Shown here: one piece after another, positions 10,382 to 19,214 of the stretch | Layout of the letters: every line of letters starts with the position of its first letter | How positions within the stretch are numbered: the stretch's first letter is position 1 | Assembly (NCBI GenBank): GCA_014904985.1 | Contig: MU129260.1 | Coordinates: 11,674-42,052 of the forward strand | Reading direction: 5' to 3' | DNA: 30,379 bases | From: Hydnum rufescens UP504 | Lineage: Eukaryota; Basidiomycota; Agaricomycetes; Cantharellales; Hydnaceae | Notes under the pieces: model-generated | The model's database searches: none | What the model was told of the DNA's origin: nothing | The model's input: the letters and a program-made list of their open reading frames with translations, nothing else | Translations under genes and position numbers: made by a program

Positions 10382-10483
10382 GATATCATCACCTCAGTCA
10401 GCCGAGTGGATAGGCCTTAATAGGCGGGACAAATGCCTCATCTAGTCAGCCTTAGAGGCCTATTTTTTCTTTGATGTCAATTG
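10382..10483 (-). repeat. Left terminal inverted repeat of the array
   Basis: Read on the minus strand, this shares in order TTGACATCAAA, AGGCC, TGTCCC-CC, TTAAGG, GGCTGAC and GATATC with the plus strand at 15288-15390. Spacing is nearly equal: about 84 versus 86 nt from the first motif to GGCTGAC. Confidence 0.6.
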
Positions 10484-10758
10484 ACAATCCTTGGATGTCA
10501 AATTGACATCTTGCCATCTTTCTGGAGCAGAATCAAACACTGAGTGGAACCATATGGATATATTTGGTTGGGGCCCTAGGGGGGTATCAGGATAGGTCCT
10601 GGAATGCCCAGGAACACCCCCGAATGGGTCAGCAGGCTATGCGGGCTTATTGGCAATAATCACAATTATTTATTATTATTTACTTAGGATTCTTATGTCC
10701 ATAGCATGTTATTATTACTCTACTACTATACATGTATTTATCCCCTGCCGTGTTTTCA

Positions 10759-10860
10759 CTCAGCATGGTAGTAAACAAAAAAAATTGAAGGCAATGCCAA
10801 AAGAGCAGCCGGGGCTGCTCTTTTGGCATCGTGGTACCTTGTAACGAAAAGAAAGCACAC
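10759..10860 (-). repeat. Left-arm intron 8 (terminal), hairpin module
   Basis: Donor GTGTGC at 10860, branch-like TTTACTACC and acceptor CTGAG, both diverged from the other modules. The intron hairpin has a perfect 16-bp stem at 10794-10809/10814-10829 with loop CGGG. The preceding exon hairpin lies at 10869-10898, eight nt before the donor. Confidence 0.5.
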
Positions 10861-11029
10861 CTAGTATTGCCACATACCCGCTGAAGTGGGTATGTGGCAC
10901 CGTATTTGTTTCATCGGCATATAGGTGGTGATAGTCGAGGGGGGACTTGGGTGGCTGCGCGTGCTCCTGTGTTTCGCCCTGGGCCCTGTCTGTTCATGCG
11001 GTGGGTGGGGTATCGTGGGGTGGAGCTAT

Positions 11030-11143
11030 CTAAAATAATAATACATTAGTAAATGAAAAAAAAAAATACAGAAGGCAATGCCAAAAGAGCAGCTGGCACT
11101 GCTCTTTTGGCATTGTCGTATACTCAATAATGAAAAAACTCAC
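11030..11143 (-). repeat. Left-arm intron 7, hairpin module
   Basis: Donor GTGAGT, branch TTTACTAAT, acceptor ATTTTAG, 114 nt. The intron hairpin has a perfect 17-bp stem at 11076-11092/11099-11115. The exon hairpin at 11152-11181 (GCCACACACCCGC stem) lies eight nt upstream of the donor. Confidence 0.65.
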
Positions 11144-11311
11144 CTAAGAGCGCCACACACCCGCTGAAGCGGGTGTGTGGCACCGCATTTGCTTCGTTGG
11201 CACATATGTTGCGGATAGTCAAAGCGGTGGGGGGTGGCTGCATGTGCTGCCGTGTTTCGCCCTGGGCCTGTCTGTTCATTCGTCGGGTGTGGTATCGCGA
11301 GGTGGAGGTAC

Positions 11312-11421
11312 CTAGAATAAGAACAGATTAGTAAATAAATAAAAAACAAGGCAATGCCAAAAGAGCAGCTGGCGCTGCTCTTTTGGTGTTGTTGTATACT
11401 GCATAACTAAAAAAAACTCAC
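11312..11421 (-). repeat. Left-arm intron 6, hairpin module
   Basis: Donor GTGAGT, branch TTTACTAAT, acceptor TTCTAG, 110 nt. The intron hairpin is at 11352-11393. The exon hairpin is at 11430-11459, eight nt before the donor. Confidence 0.65.
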
Positions 11422-11590
11422 CTAAGAGTGCCACACACCCGCCAAAGCGGGTATGTGGTGCCCTATTTGGTTGTCGGCGTGTATGTTGCAGATGGTTGAG
11501 GGGGGGGGATCTTGGGTGGCTGTGCGTGCTGCCATGTTTCGCCCTGGCTGTCTGTTTGTTCATCAGGTGGGTATCGCGGGGTGGAGGTAT

Positions 11591-11696
11591 CTAGAATAGG
11601 AACAGATTAGTAAATAAAAAACGAGGCAATGCCAAAAGAGCAGCGCCAGCTGCTCTTTTGGCATTGTCATATACTGCATAACTAAAAAAAACTTAC
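11591..11696 (-). repeat. Left-arm intron 5, hairpin module
   Basis: Donor GTAAGT, branch TTTACTAAT, acceptor TTCTAG, 106 nt. The intron hairpin is at 11627-11676, with its loop inverted relative to its neighbours (GCCA instead of TGGC). The exon hairpin is at 11705-11734. Confidence 0.65.
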
Positions 11697-11865
11697 CTAA
11701 GAGTGCCACACACCTGCCGAAGTGGGTGTGTGGCACCATATTTGGTTGTCAGTGTGTATGTTGTGGATGGTCAAGGGGGGGGATCTTGGGTGGCTGCGCA
11801 TGCTGCCGTGTTTCGCCCTGGCTGTCTGTTCGTTCGTCAGGTGGGATATCACGGGGTGGAGGTAT

Positions 11866-11976
11866 CTAGAATAATAACAGATTAGTAAATAAATAAAAGG
11901 ACAAGGCAATGCCAAAAGAGCAGCTGGCGCTGCTCTTTTGGTGTTGTCGTATACTCTGTAACAAAAAAAAACTCAC
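11866..11976 (-). repeat. Left-arm intron 4, hairpin module
   Basis: Donor GTGAGT, branch TTTACTAAT, acceptor TTCTAG, 111 nt. The intron hairpin is at 11907-11946. The exon hairpin is at 11985-12014. Confidence 0.65.
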
Positions 11977-12146
11977 CTAAGAGTGCCACACACCCACTAA
12001 AGTGGGCATGTGGCACCATATTTGTTTCGTCAGCATCTATGTTGCAGATACTTGAGGGGGGCTTGGGTGGCTGCGCGTGCTGCTGTGTTTTGCCCTGGGC
12101 CTGTCTATTCGTTTGTCGGGTGAGGTATTGCGAGGTGGAGGTATCT

Positions 12147-12258
12147 CTAGAATAAGAACAGATTAGTAAATAAAAAAAAGACAGAAGGCAATGCCAAAAG
12201 AGCAGCTGGTGCTGCTCTTTTGGCATTGTCATATATTCCATTAGTAAAAGAAACTCAT
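12147..12258 (-). repeat. Left-arm intron 3, hairpin module, altered donor
   Basis: The module is otherwise standard (branch TTTACTAAT, acceptor TTCTAG, 112 nt), but the donor reads ATGAGT instead of GTGAGT. The intron hairpin is at 12189-12228. The exon hairpin is at 12266-12296. Confidence 0.6.
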
Positions 12259-12486
12259 CTAAGAGTGCCACACACATGCCGAAGCGAGTGTGTGGTGCGT
12301 GCCGTATATCTTGTGGATAGTTGAGGGGGGGGACCTTGAGTGGGTGGATACTGGGTGTTGGGGTCTGGGTGGCTGCGCGCTCCTGTATATTGCCCTGGGC
12401 TTCATCTGTGCTTGCGTACATCGGTATTTTTCCTCAGGCCTCGTCAGTGGTGGTTTCGGGTTTTGGTTCACGCAGGGAGAAAGTAC

Positions 12487-12604
12487 CTAAATAGCAAATA
12501 CAGTACATTAGTAAAAGAAAAAAAAAAAAAATACAAGCAGTGCCAAAAGAGCACCTGGTGCTGCTCTTTCAGCGCCATACTACATCCCATAAAGAAAGAC
12601 TTAC
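12487..12604 (-). repeat. Left-arm intron 2, hairpin module
   Basis: Donor GTAAGTC, branch TTTACTAAT, acceptor TATTTAG, 118 nt. The intron hairpin (12540-12575) is the most degraded of the set. The exon hairpin at 12613-12642 has an ACCACACACCTGC stem. Confidence 0.6.
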
Positions 12605-12842
12605 TTAATAGTACCACACACCTGCCGCAGCAGGTGTGTGGTTTGCGTGGCCACCTCTTGTGTTTTTCCTTGGCGTTGTTTCATTGGGCATGGCATAGTT
12701 TCATTGGATTTGGCATGGGGGTTGGGTGTGGTTTCGTTTGGCTTCATTTCATTTTGTTTCGCGTGGTTTTGCATATTTCCGCTGGGGCCCTGGCCAATCA
12801 GGCCTCGTTGTTTGGGGGCTTCATTTGACTCCATGGCATGAC

Positions 12843-12933
12843 CTAGAATGGAAGGGGTCAGTAAGGTAGCGCAAAAAGAGCAGCTTTTGCTGCTCTTTTT
12901 GCGTGGCTGTATCTATTGGGGGGGGAGACTCAC
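12843..12933 (-). repeat. Left-arm intron 1, hairpin module
   Basis: Donor GTGAGTC, acceptor ATTCTAG, with a weak branch site (TTACTGAC). At 91 nt it is the shortest of the set. The intron hairpin has a perfect 15-bp stem at 12870-12884/12889-12903 with a TTTT loop. The exon hairpin at 12942-12971 has an outer stem CGACCA/TGGTCG. Confidence 0.6.
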
Positions 12934-13166
12934 CTTAAATACGACCACACCTGCTGCAGCGGGTGTGGTCGTGGTCATGCACTAGGGCTGCTGCTGCTGC
13001 TGCTGCTGTTGCTGTTGCTGTTGTTGCTGTTGTATTGGTCATGCGGTCGCCTTTCTGTTGCTGGGTGTGGCTGCGCAGTTGCAAAATTCAATGCCGGCAA
13101 TTGCCGATATTCAAGAAGCGCCCAAGTGCTGGCACTGCAAGCACAGAACACAATAGTAGCAACCAT
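12934..13166 (-). other. First exon-like segment of the left arm
   Basis: The minus strand has an ATG at 13166-13164 inside the palindrome, followed by 63 codons. The first ones (MVATIVFCACSASTWALLEY) are shared with the right arm. They are followed by an Asn/Ser-rich run encoded by the CTG/CAG repeat and then a TAG before the exon hairpin. A frame that avoids the stop needs a different start or splice. It may therefore be a leader exon of a non-coding or decayed transcript and not a protein. It ends at a consensus donor (AAG/GTGAGT) at 12933. Confidence 0.4.
12987..13033. repeat. CTG/TTG trinucleotide repeat
   Basis: This is a run of CTG triplets grading into CTG/TTG, within the first left-arm exon-like segment. 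The homologous right-arm segment has only short ACAACAAGCAAC traces, so the expansion is arm-specific. Confidence 0.9.
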
Positions 13167-13735
13167 GTATATGTGAAATAAATACTATATAATAAATATT
13201 TGCCCAGGAACACCTGAAGAATACATTGATAATGAGTCAGAGCTCAATAAGGCATGAGATGGCTGATTGCAGAGTGGATTGGGCCACTTCTATGCATCAG
13301 AATTGGCCCAAATTTAAATATAGTAATGTTATATATAAACTCTACATGGGAGATTGATTATCTCGGACGATTCTTGCATTTTTCAATTTTTCACACCTTC
13401 AATTCCCTAAATAGGGAATTGAAGGTGTGAAAAATTGAAAAATGCAAGAATCGTCCGAGATAATCAATCTCCCATGTAGAGTTTATATATAACATTACTA
13501 TATTTAAATTTGGGCCAATTCTGATGCATAGAAGTGGCCCAATCCACTCTGCAATCAGCCATCTCATGCCTTATTGAGCTCTGACTCATTATCAATGTAT
13601 TCTTCGGGTGTTCCTGGGCAAATATTTATTATATAGTATTTATTTCACATATACGTGGTTGCTACTATTGTGTTCTGTGCTTGCAGTGCCAGCACTTGGG
13701 CGCTTCTTGAATATCGGCAATTGCCGGCATTGAAT
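13086..13735. repeat. 650-bp near-perfect palindrome
   Basis: The two 325-nt halves are mirror copies about the centre 13410/13411 (CCCTAAATAGGG core). I find only two mismatches besides the central AA: position 13166 (T where the partner has C, opposite 13655) and 13215 (opposite 13606). Both are CpG in the right half and TpG in the left half. Each half carries an outward TATA-like TTTATATATAACATT and the first codons of the arm. It is a candidate bidirectional promoter. Confidence 0.9.
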
Positions 13736-13825
13736 CTATCTTGCTTCCTATCTCTGCAACCACAACAAGCAACCGCCCGAAAAGGCAAGCGCACGACCAT
13801 GCACCGCCACTGCGGGTGTGACAAG
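13655..13825 (+). other. First exon-like segment of the right arm
   Basis: Homologous to the left-arm segment by the palindrome, but the corresponding start codon reads GTG here because the arms differ at 13655. The frame runs without a stop to the donor AAG/GTGAGT at 13826 (57 codons), ending HRHCGCDK. There is no strong exon hairpin in this first segment. Whether it is translated is unknown. Confidence 0.4.
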
Positions 13826-13930
13826 GTGAGTGTTTTTCCTAGTAGATACAACAGCACAAAAAGAGCAGCGAAAGCTGCTCTTTTTGTGCTGCTTTGGAAT
13901 TTTTTACTAACGCACCTTTATTTATTTTAG
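13826..13930 (+). repeat. Right-arm intron 1, hairpin module
   Basis: Donor GTGAGT, branch TTTTACTAAC, acceptor TTATTTTAG, 105 nt. The intron hairpin has a perfect 18-bp stem (13852-13869/13874-13891) closed by a GAAA tetraloop. Confidence 0.7.
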
Positions 13931-14213
13931 ATTGAGGCTCACCCAACACACGAGAGCCCAAACGGGAATGCGACATGGCAGCGCAACACATGGGAACGCG
14001 ACACGGCAGTGCAATGCATGGGAACGCGACACGGCAGCACGACGTATGGCAGCACAACATGGCAGTACAATGCAGCAGCACGACACATGGCAACGCAACA
14101 CAGCAATGTGCCAACGACGCGATATACAGCACCATGCCAAATGAGGACATGACCATGTCAAATGACATGCCAGGAATCACACACCCGCCATGGCAGGTGT
14201 GTGATTCCATCAG

Positions 14214-14319
14214 GTCAGTTCCTCCACCCCCACTACCTACAGCCACGCAAAAGAGCAGCGAAAGCTGCTCTTTTTGCATGGTATTTAATTTTTAACTAAT
14301 TTATAACCTTCTATTACAG
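14214..14319 (+). repeat. Right-arm intron 2, hairpin module
   Basis: Donor GTCAGT, branch TTAACTAAT, acceptor TATTACAG, 106 nt. The intron hairpin is at 14245-14280, with a GAAA loop and one bulged T. The exon hairpin at 14173-14208 has a GGAATCACACACC/GGTGTGTGATTCC stem. Confidence 0.65.
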
Positions 14320-14506
14320 GACTTTACTTCTCGCGCCACTTTACTTCTCGCGCCAACGAATACCAACACAACCCCCCCCCTCCTGACCCCGCCTATCAAC
14401 ACCCAAATGACAGGGTCCTGGGGGGACCCGCACAAACCGCCATACATGAGCCGGAGTACAGTCCCAGTACCCCACACCCACTGCAGCAGGTGTGGGGTAC
14501 TACAAG
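14320..14506 (+). other. Right-arm exon-like segment 3, fully open frame
   Basis: One frame is open across the whole 187-nt segment, from the acceptor to the donor: 62 codons plus one base. It begins DFTSRATLLLAP, is Pro/Thr-rich, and ends HTHCSRCGVLQ over the exon hairpin. The neighbouring segment 14614-14846, entered in the matching phase, has one TGA and reads the hairpin in another frame. A continuous protein is therefore not supported. Confidence 0.35.
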
Positions 14507-14613
14507 GTATTTTCTATTGTTTTATTTCTTATTCTTGTGGCATAAAAAGAGTAGCGTATGCTGCTCTTTTTGCATTGCATTCATTTTTTACTAACCTACT
14601 ATTATTTCTCTAG
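14507..14613 (+). repeat. Right-arm intron 3, hairpin module
   Basis: Donor GTATTT, branch TTTACTAAC, acceptor TTTCTCTAG, 107 nt. The intron hairpin is at 14540-14579. The exon hairpin at 14467-14500 has a GTACCCCACACC/GGTGTGGGGTAC stem. Confidence 0.65.
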
Positions 14614-14846
14614 ATCCTGGCCAGAACCCACCCGAACCCCTGACCATAAACCCACAGAATGACATGCCACAAACGAAACCCGCAAATGATGTGCCGCAAA
14701 TGAAACCCACAAACAATGTGCCATGAACGAAACCCACAAACAACCCCCACAAACGAAAACCACCCATACAACCCGCCATACATTCGAACCGGAGTACAGG
14801 GCCCCAGTACCCTGCACCTGCTGCAGCGGGTGTCGGGTACTGCAAG

Positions 14847-14939
14847 GTATCTTTCTCTTTCTCTTTCTTTTTTACTCTTGTGGCACAAAAAGAGCAGTGT
14901 AAGCTGCTCTTTTTAATGTTTCATTTTTAATTTCTCTAG
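14847..14939 (+). repeat. Right-arm intron 4, hairpin module
   Basis: Donor GTATCT, acceptor TTTCTCTAG, 93 nt. The branch site is reduced to TTTTTAAT. The intron hairpin is at 14883-14917. The exon hairpin is at 14806-14841. The last exon-like segment (14940-15124) ends in a longer hairpin (15079-15122) followed by GTGCAT. Confidence 0.6.
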
Positions 14940-15144
14940 ATCCTGAACCAGAACCTGTGTAAACCCCCAACCACAAACCTGCCGAATAACACACCACAAA
15001 TGAAAACCGTGAATGAGGCCCCATGAACGAAAACCCGCACCCTCGAGGGAGTGCCAAACGGAACCGGCCCCGACCTGGGCATATGAACCCCACCTGCTGT
15101 GGCAGGTGTGGTGGGTATATGCAGGTGCATGACCTGCAGGAACC

Positions 15145-15270
15145 ATGCCCCCCCTGGGGGGGGGATAATGTATATAGCATGATATGTATATAATAATAGT
15201 AGTAATAATAATAATAATAAATAAATATATAATCTAGTACAGCCATGGATTGGCTGTATTTTGGCTGTAC
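15145..15270. repeat. C/G run, ATA microsatellite and small hairpin
   Basis: A CCCCCCCTGGGGGGGGG run is followed by an ATAATAATA-type AT-rich stretch (about 15180-15235) and an inverted repeat GTACAGCCA ... TGGCTGTAC. The AT-rich part matches, in inverted orientation, GGGGATAA...ATAATAATAA at about 10660-10745. No gene is seen. Confidence 0.7.
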
Positions 15271-15287
15271 AGCTTTTTGATCATCAC

Positions 15288-15390
15288 TTGACATCAAACC
15301 TGATTTCAGCCATTTAGGCCTACCTAAATCATCAATATGTCCCTCCTTTTAAGGTCCCTCTATATGGCTGACCAGGCTGGATATCATCCC
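15288..15390 (+). repeat. Right terminal inverted repeat of the array
   Basis: This is the collinear inverted partner of 10382-10483. On the opposite strand it overlaps the last recognisable codons of the KDZ transposase, so the array end and the KDZ element end may be the same structure. Confidence 0.55.
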
Positions 15391-15394
15391 CTTA

Positions 15395-18300
15395 CCTTTG
15401 GAAGCCTGTAAAACAGCAATCAATGCAGCCAATTCATCATTGAACCAATGCTGCAAAGAGGACTGTTCACATTCACAGAGATATAGTTCATCATGGCAAT
15501 TCATGATTTCTTGAACAATTTGGATCCCATTTCAGACGTCCTCATCCCCTAGCCAAGGAGGGACCTGTCCACCAAATTCATCATCAGCAAGTCCAATATC
15601 TTGCCAGATATCATTGTCCACATCAAGACTAAAAAGACCCTTCATCTCAATGGGAGGAGGGATGACTGCATTATGGGGAATCCCATGCCATCCATGAAGC
15701 TTGATCATACTGAGTTGGCGCTTATTGTAGTCTGTAACAAGGTTCTTGATTGACCAATACTGCTGTTTCAATGCTTTATTTGTGTGTTCCACAGTACTGT
15801 GATCTATCATCAAGGATAATAATGTTAATACGATATAATGTGAGTTAAACTCCAACTATGAATAACTCGCCTAAGGCTTTGCTCCTGAAAGCACCAGTGA
15901 GATTATGTGCCTCGAAATTCCTCTGGCATGCCTTGGCAAGAATGCATGCTTTAAGCACATGCATATTAAGTTGGTGTTCAAACCATGGGTGATCCTTCAT
16001 TTTCTTGAGGTTGTCATATGACACCAGGTCTCCAAGCTTGAGGATGGCAGTTAAATCATCCTCTTGCTTTGACAAGCATGAGACAACTTTCTCTTGTTCA
16101 GCAAGGGCAGATGTAATCTCCCCAACCTCATTCTGAGTTGCAATGGTGTCAGACACTGGTATGGCGATGAGTTGCTTCTGGAGGGCCTCAACAAGATCCT
16201 GAGCTGCATCAAGGCGTTGACAGACAGCCAGGATCTTCTCAACAGCAAGGAATCCCTTTTTCTTTGATTGTCGCTCGAGAGGTTGGCTCTGGTAGGCTCG
16301 CTGTTCTTCAAATTGAGACTGCAGGAACTCATCACTGAGTGGGATTCTGGCTCTCTTCTCCTGAGCAATTATGAGGTGAGCCTTCATAGCTTTCACATGC
16401 TTCTCCAACCAGACACCTGCCTGTTGCATCTTCAAGTGGTCCAGATGTTCAATTTGGAGATCCAAAACAAACAAACATTGATGGAATCCAGTTACACAGA
16501 GATTTGGAATGAGGCACCAAAGATCATTCCAAAGGCATTCGCAACCCTCTCCATCAGTGAGACCCCAGACACCCCCCTTCCGAGGATTGTACCATAGCTG
16601 GCACACCCACTGATGGCAATATGCATGAAACACACTTATTCCAAACACAATTCGGGGTATCCACCAAGGCAACAGATTCCACTTAAGTATGCTGCAATGA
16701 ATCTGGCAGCTGATATCGTACAGGATACCAACTCACCAGTGCATGGGAAGCTCGGCCATGATTGTGTCAATGAGAGCCAATGTGTAGAATTGCTGTTCAC
16801 TGGGAGTCCACATATTCACCCACATGACCACACGATCATGATGACATACACCTGCCATCACACCAGTGTCTGAGAAGTGCTCTCCAGGAGTCTTTACCCT
16901 GTCACCATCTGCAGCAATGAAGGATTCACCACAGATATTTAGTGACGAATTTGGGACATGTAGCCCAGCCTCAATAATGTCATCATCAGCATCTGGGCCA
17001 TCCAGGGCATATTCTCCCTTCTTCGTCATTCACCTAGCTGGATTGCCAGGATGGGCTTCTTCAACCCTTGCTTTCCAGATCTCCAGAAAACTTTGGGGCA
17101 ATTCATGGGTTCCAGGTGGAACAATGCAAGGGTCCTGAATGCCTGGTTGCTTTTTGTGGCCTGGCCACCAATCATAGTCTTTGTTCCTCCTGATGGCGAA
17201 GCAGGCATCAAGCCATAAGAAAAAGTCAGGCCTGCAAAAGACGTCACTAAATTAGCAAGAGACGTGAGGATAAATCACAAAATACTCACAGTTTACCCCT
17301 CCTGATACATCACCTCTGAAGCACAATGGACACCGAGAACGAAGGTAATCAGATGGTACAGAATGGGTGTTAGAATGAGTATGGAGGTCAGGGTTGGGCA
17401 CAGGTGGAGCAATTGCATGAGACCAAGAAGAATTCTCTGTGGTGGAAGTAGAGGGCTGGCAAACAGACCAACCATTGGGACTCAGCACACTGATGTACAA
17501 ATGATTCATTATAGGGGTGGAGTCATTGATTATGGGTAACATTATTGTTTCTGGAGGAATATCACCCCAATCGGCAGGGTCTCACAAGAGGACTACATGC
17601 CGTGCCACACTGATCTGTTTATCCATCTTGGCAGTAACAACGCATACCAGGACCTGGTATTGGCCTAAGGCAGATGCAAATCATCAGTGGAGCGAGTCCT
17701 GCGCTTCAAATACATGGCCTCACCTTGCCAAAAATGAGGTCAGGGCATCTGCCCATGCTGTCTCATTTGGAGCCAAGTGTACAAACAACATGGACACAAA
17801 CTCCAGCATGTCAAGGCTGACAGCAAGAGCTGGATACACTGGTGAGCAGGGGAACAAACCCTGCTTTACCAATTGGACAGGTACAGGGGCACATGGACAT
17901 ATGTGTAGTTGCACATAGTCGAGGCCTAGATGGACAATTATCAGTTTCTGGACCAAGATCAAACCAAGCATGTACTCATGATCCATGTATACTGCAGTCA
18001 CCTGCTTCATTACCCCAATGCCATCCAAGAGCACATGTGTGGCACAGGACTTGTAGGCAGCTGGCCTCGCTGTGATTCACGCATGTGCTCCATATATGGA
18101 TGAATTAAGCCAGGTATGACATCATGATTCCAATGTTGTGCTGCAGCAGCCCATCGATGCACATGTCGAGACAGTTTCTGCTCCACAGATATCCGGTCAA
18201 GATCTCTGGCATACAGTGGGTATTGAACAATGAAGGGCTCCTCAACTGCCTTGGGTGAGGTTAAAGAAGAAACATTGCTGCCACCTGCTGCCAATTCCTC

Positions 18301-18807
18301 TTCGATGTCACCAGAAAACATAGATGGTCCACCAGGATCAGGAAGATGGGATGGCTCGGAAGACGGTGCATTTTGGTGATAGCGAGGCCTAGATATATTG
18401 GCTCAGGGAGTCGGTCGTTGCACCTTAGTGCCTCGATTCGTTGGTACAACTGCCACAAATGTATTGCTATTGGGATTGAGTTTCCAAGTCGTACCTTGCA
18501 TGGTGGATACACACTTGGTACTGGATTGGGGGAGTGGTGTCACTCTAAACGTCAATGCTGATGTGGGCCCCAGGTTCGCAGTGGGGGTTGTGCTCTTTGA
18601 CGCCCCATGGGCAGGACTCTGTTTAGTTATGGAATTGGTTGCAGCTTGGAACATTTTCATACTATCTTCATATGTGCTCAAGTATGCGGCAGATGTTGGT
18701 GGGGAGGGATGGGTTTGTAGCCTACTGGAGGGATGTTTACACTTATGAGAGGATTGTGGGTCACTCTCATCAATCGGAATGTTGACATTGGAGGGTTTGG
18801 GAGGCAT
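15395..18807 (-). pseudogene. Decayed KDZ-type transposase with CxC region
   Basis: It starts at ATG 18807 (MPPKPSNVNIPIDESD) and has a low-complexity N-terminus, then a segment typical of KDZ (Kyakuja-Dileera-Zisupton) proteins. The CxC-type region follows at 18034-17720 (CPCAPVPVQLVKQGLFPCSP, LFVHLAPN) and YLRSRCPLCF at about 17345. The core is at 17029-16450 (DTGVMAGVCHHDRVVMWVN; VFHAYCHQWVCQL and DGEGCE), and the C-terminus is LFSLDVDNDIWQDIGL (about 15620). The span of about 3.4 kb fits the roughly 1,000-residue family. A 63-nt intron at 15804-15866 is plausible, and other frame changes near 17250 and 17030 may be introns. In-frame TGAs lie at 18403, 17720, 17684, 17681, 16733 and 15532. 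The pair at 17681-17686 follows DSLH, where the family has DSLRRRF. It is non-functional. Cut-and-paste transposition is known for the group. Confidence 0.85.
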
Positions 18808-19214
18808 GGCGAATGGGCAGTGGTGCTTGTTGGTTTGGTGGGACAGTCGTATGCAAATTCTATGGATGAATTAATTGCAACCCTTATGGCCAACATATCA
18901 GCATTAGTGGGCAATGGCCTGAGTAACAGAATTGTACTCACCAATAGTAGGAGCCAGGAAGATAATCAAGCATCACTCGCACAAACCACCTAAAAACAGA
19001 ACATACACAGCCCATGCTGTAAATATTTTGCAAAAAACGCGGTAACTTACTGTGGAAGGGTTGCATCAAAACCCGGTAACTCTGTTGCATCAAGCTACAG
19101 TAACCCCGTTGTGGAAGATAAAAACATCCAGTATCAGAAAATGCGAACATCCATTGATCCCAGCCATTGGAACAATCATGTGACCTATTACGAAATTAAT
19201 TATGGCTATGCACA
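18808..19214. other. Spacer upstream of the KDZ gene
   Basis: No convincing gene is seen. The 19035-19110 part repeats GGTAAC and GCATCAA motifs also found at 28640-28720. The presumed KDZ promoter should lie here, but no clear TATA is visible. Confidence 0.4.

Larger units (their letters stand above)
10382..15390. mobile_element. Inverted hairpin/intron array, foldback-like element
   Basis: This is an approximately 5-kb imperfect inverted repeat centred at 13410/13411. From the centre outwards each arm has half of a 650-bp palindrome, a first exon-like segment, a series of exon/intron-like modules with two hairpins each (eight introns on the left, four on the right), an ATAATAATA-type AT-rich stretch next to a GGGGATAA motif, and a roughly 100-bp end (10382-10483 and 15288-15390). 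Those ends are collinear inverted copies. Long inverted arms built of tandem modules recall foldback transposons, but no transposase lies inside. The KDZ transposase abuts the right end, where its C-terminal codons reach the terminal repeat. Many CpGs are retained. Mobility is an inference, whereas the architecture is seen directly. Confidence 0.55.

Noticed and set aside
10389..10430. tRNA-like A-box (GCCGAGTGGATAGGCC)
   Set aside because: It resembles a Ser/Leu tRNA A-box, but no B-box, anticodon arm or acceptor pairing follows. The segment is part of the array's terminal repeat.
11140..12421. Minus-strand reading frames through the left arm (for example 179 codons at 11882-12421)
   Set aside because: They run through predicted introns and hairpins, are repeated copies of one module, and the exon lengths (168-170 nt) do not keep a common phase. 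No domain is visible, so they are not called as proteins.
10790..14920. CRISPR-like array (regular repeats with spacers)
   Set aside because: The spaced 16-18-bp hairpins recur about every 280 bp, far too long for CRISPR spacers. The intervening sequence is itself homologous between modules, and the genome is eukaryotic.
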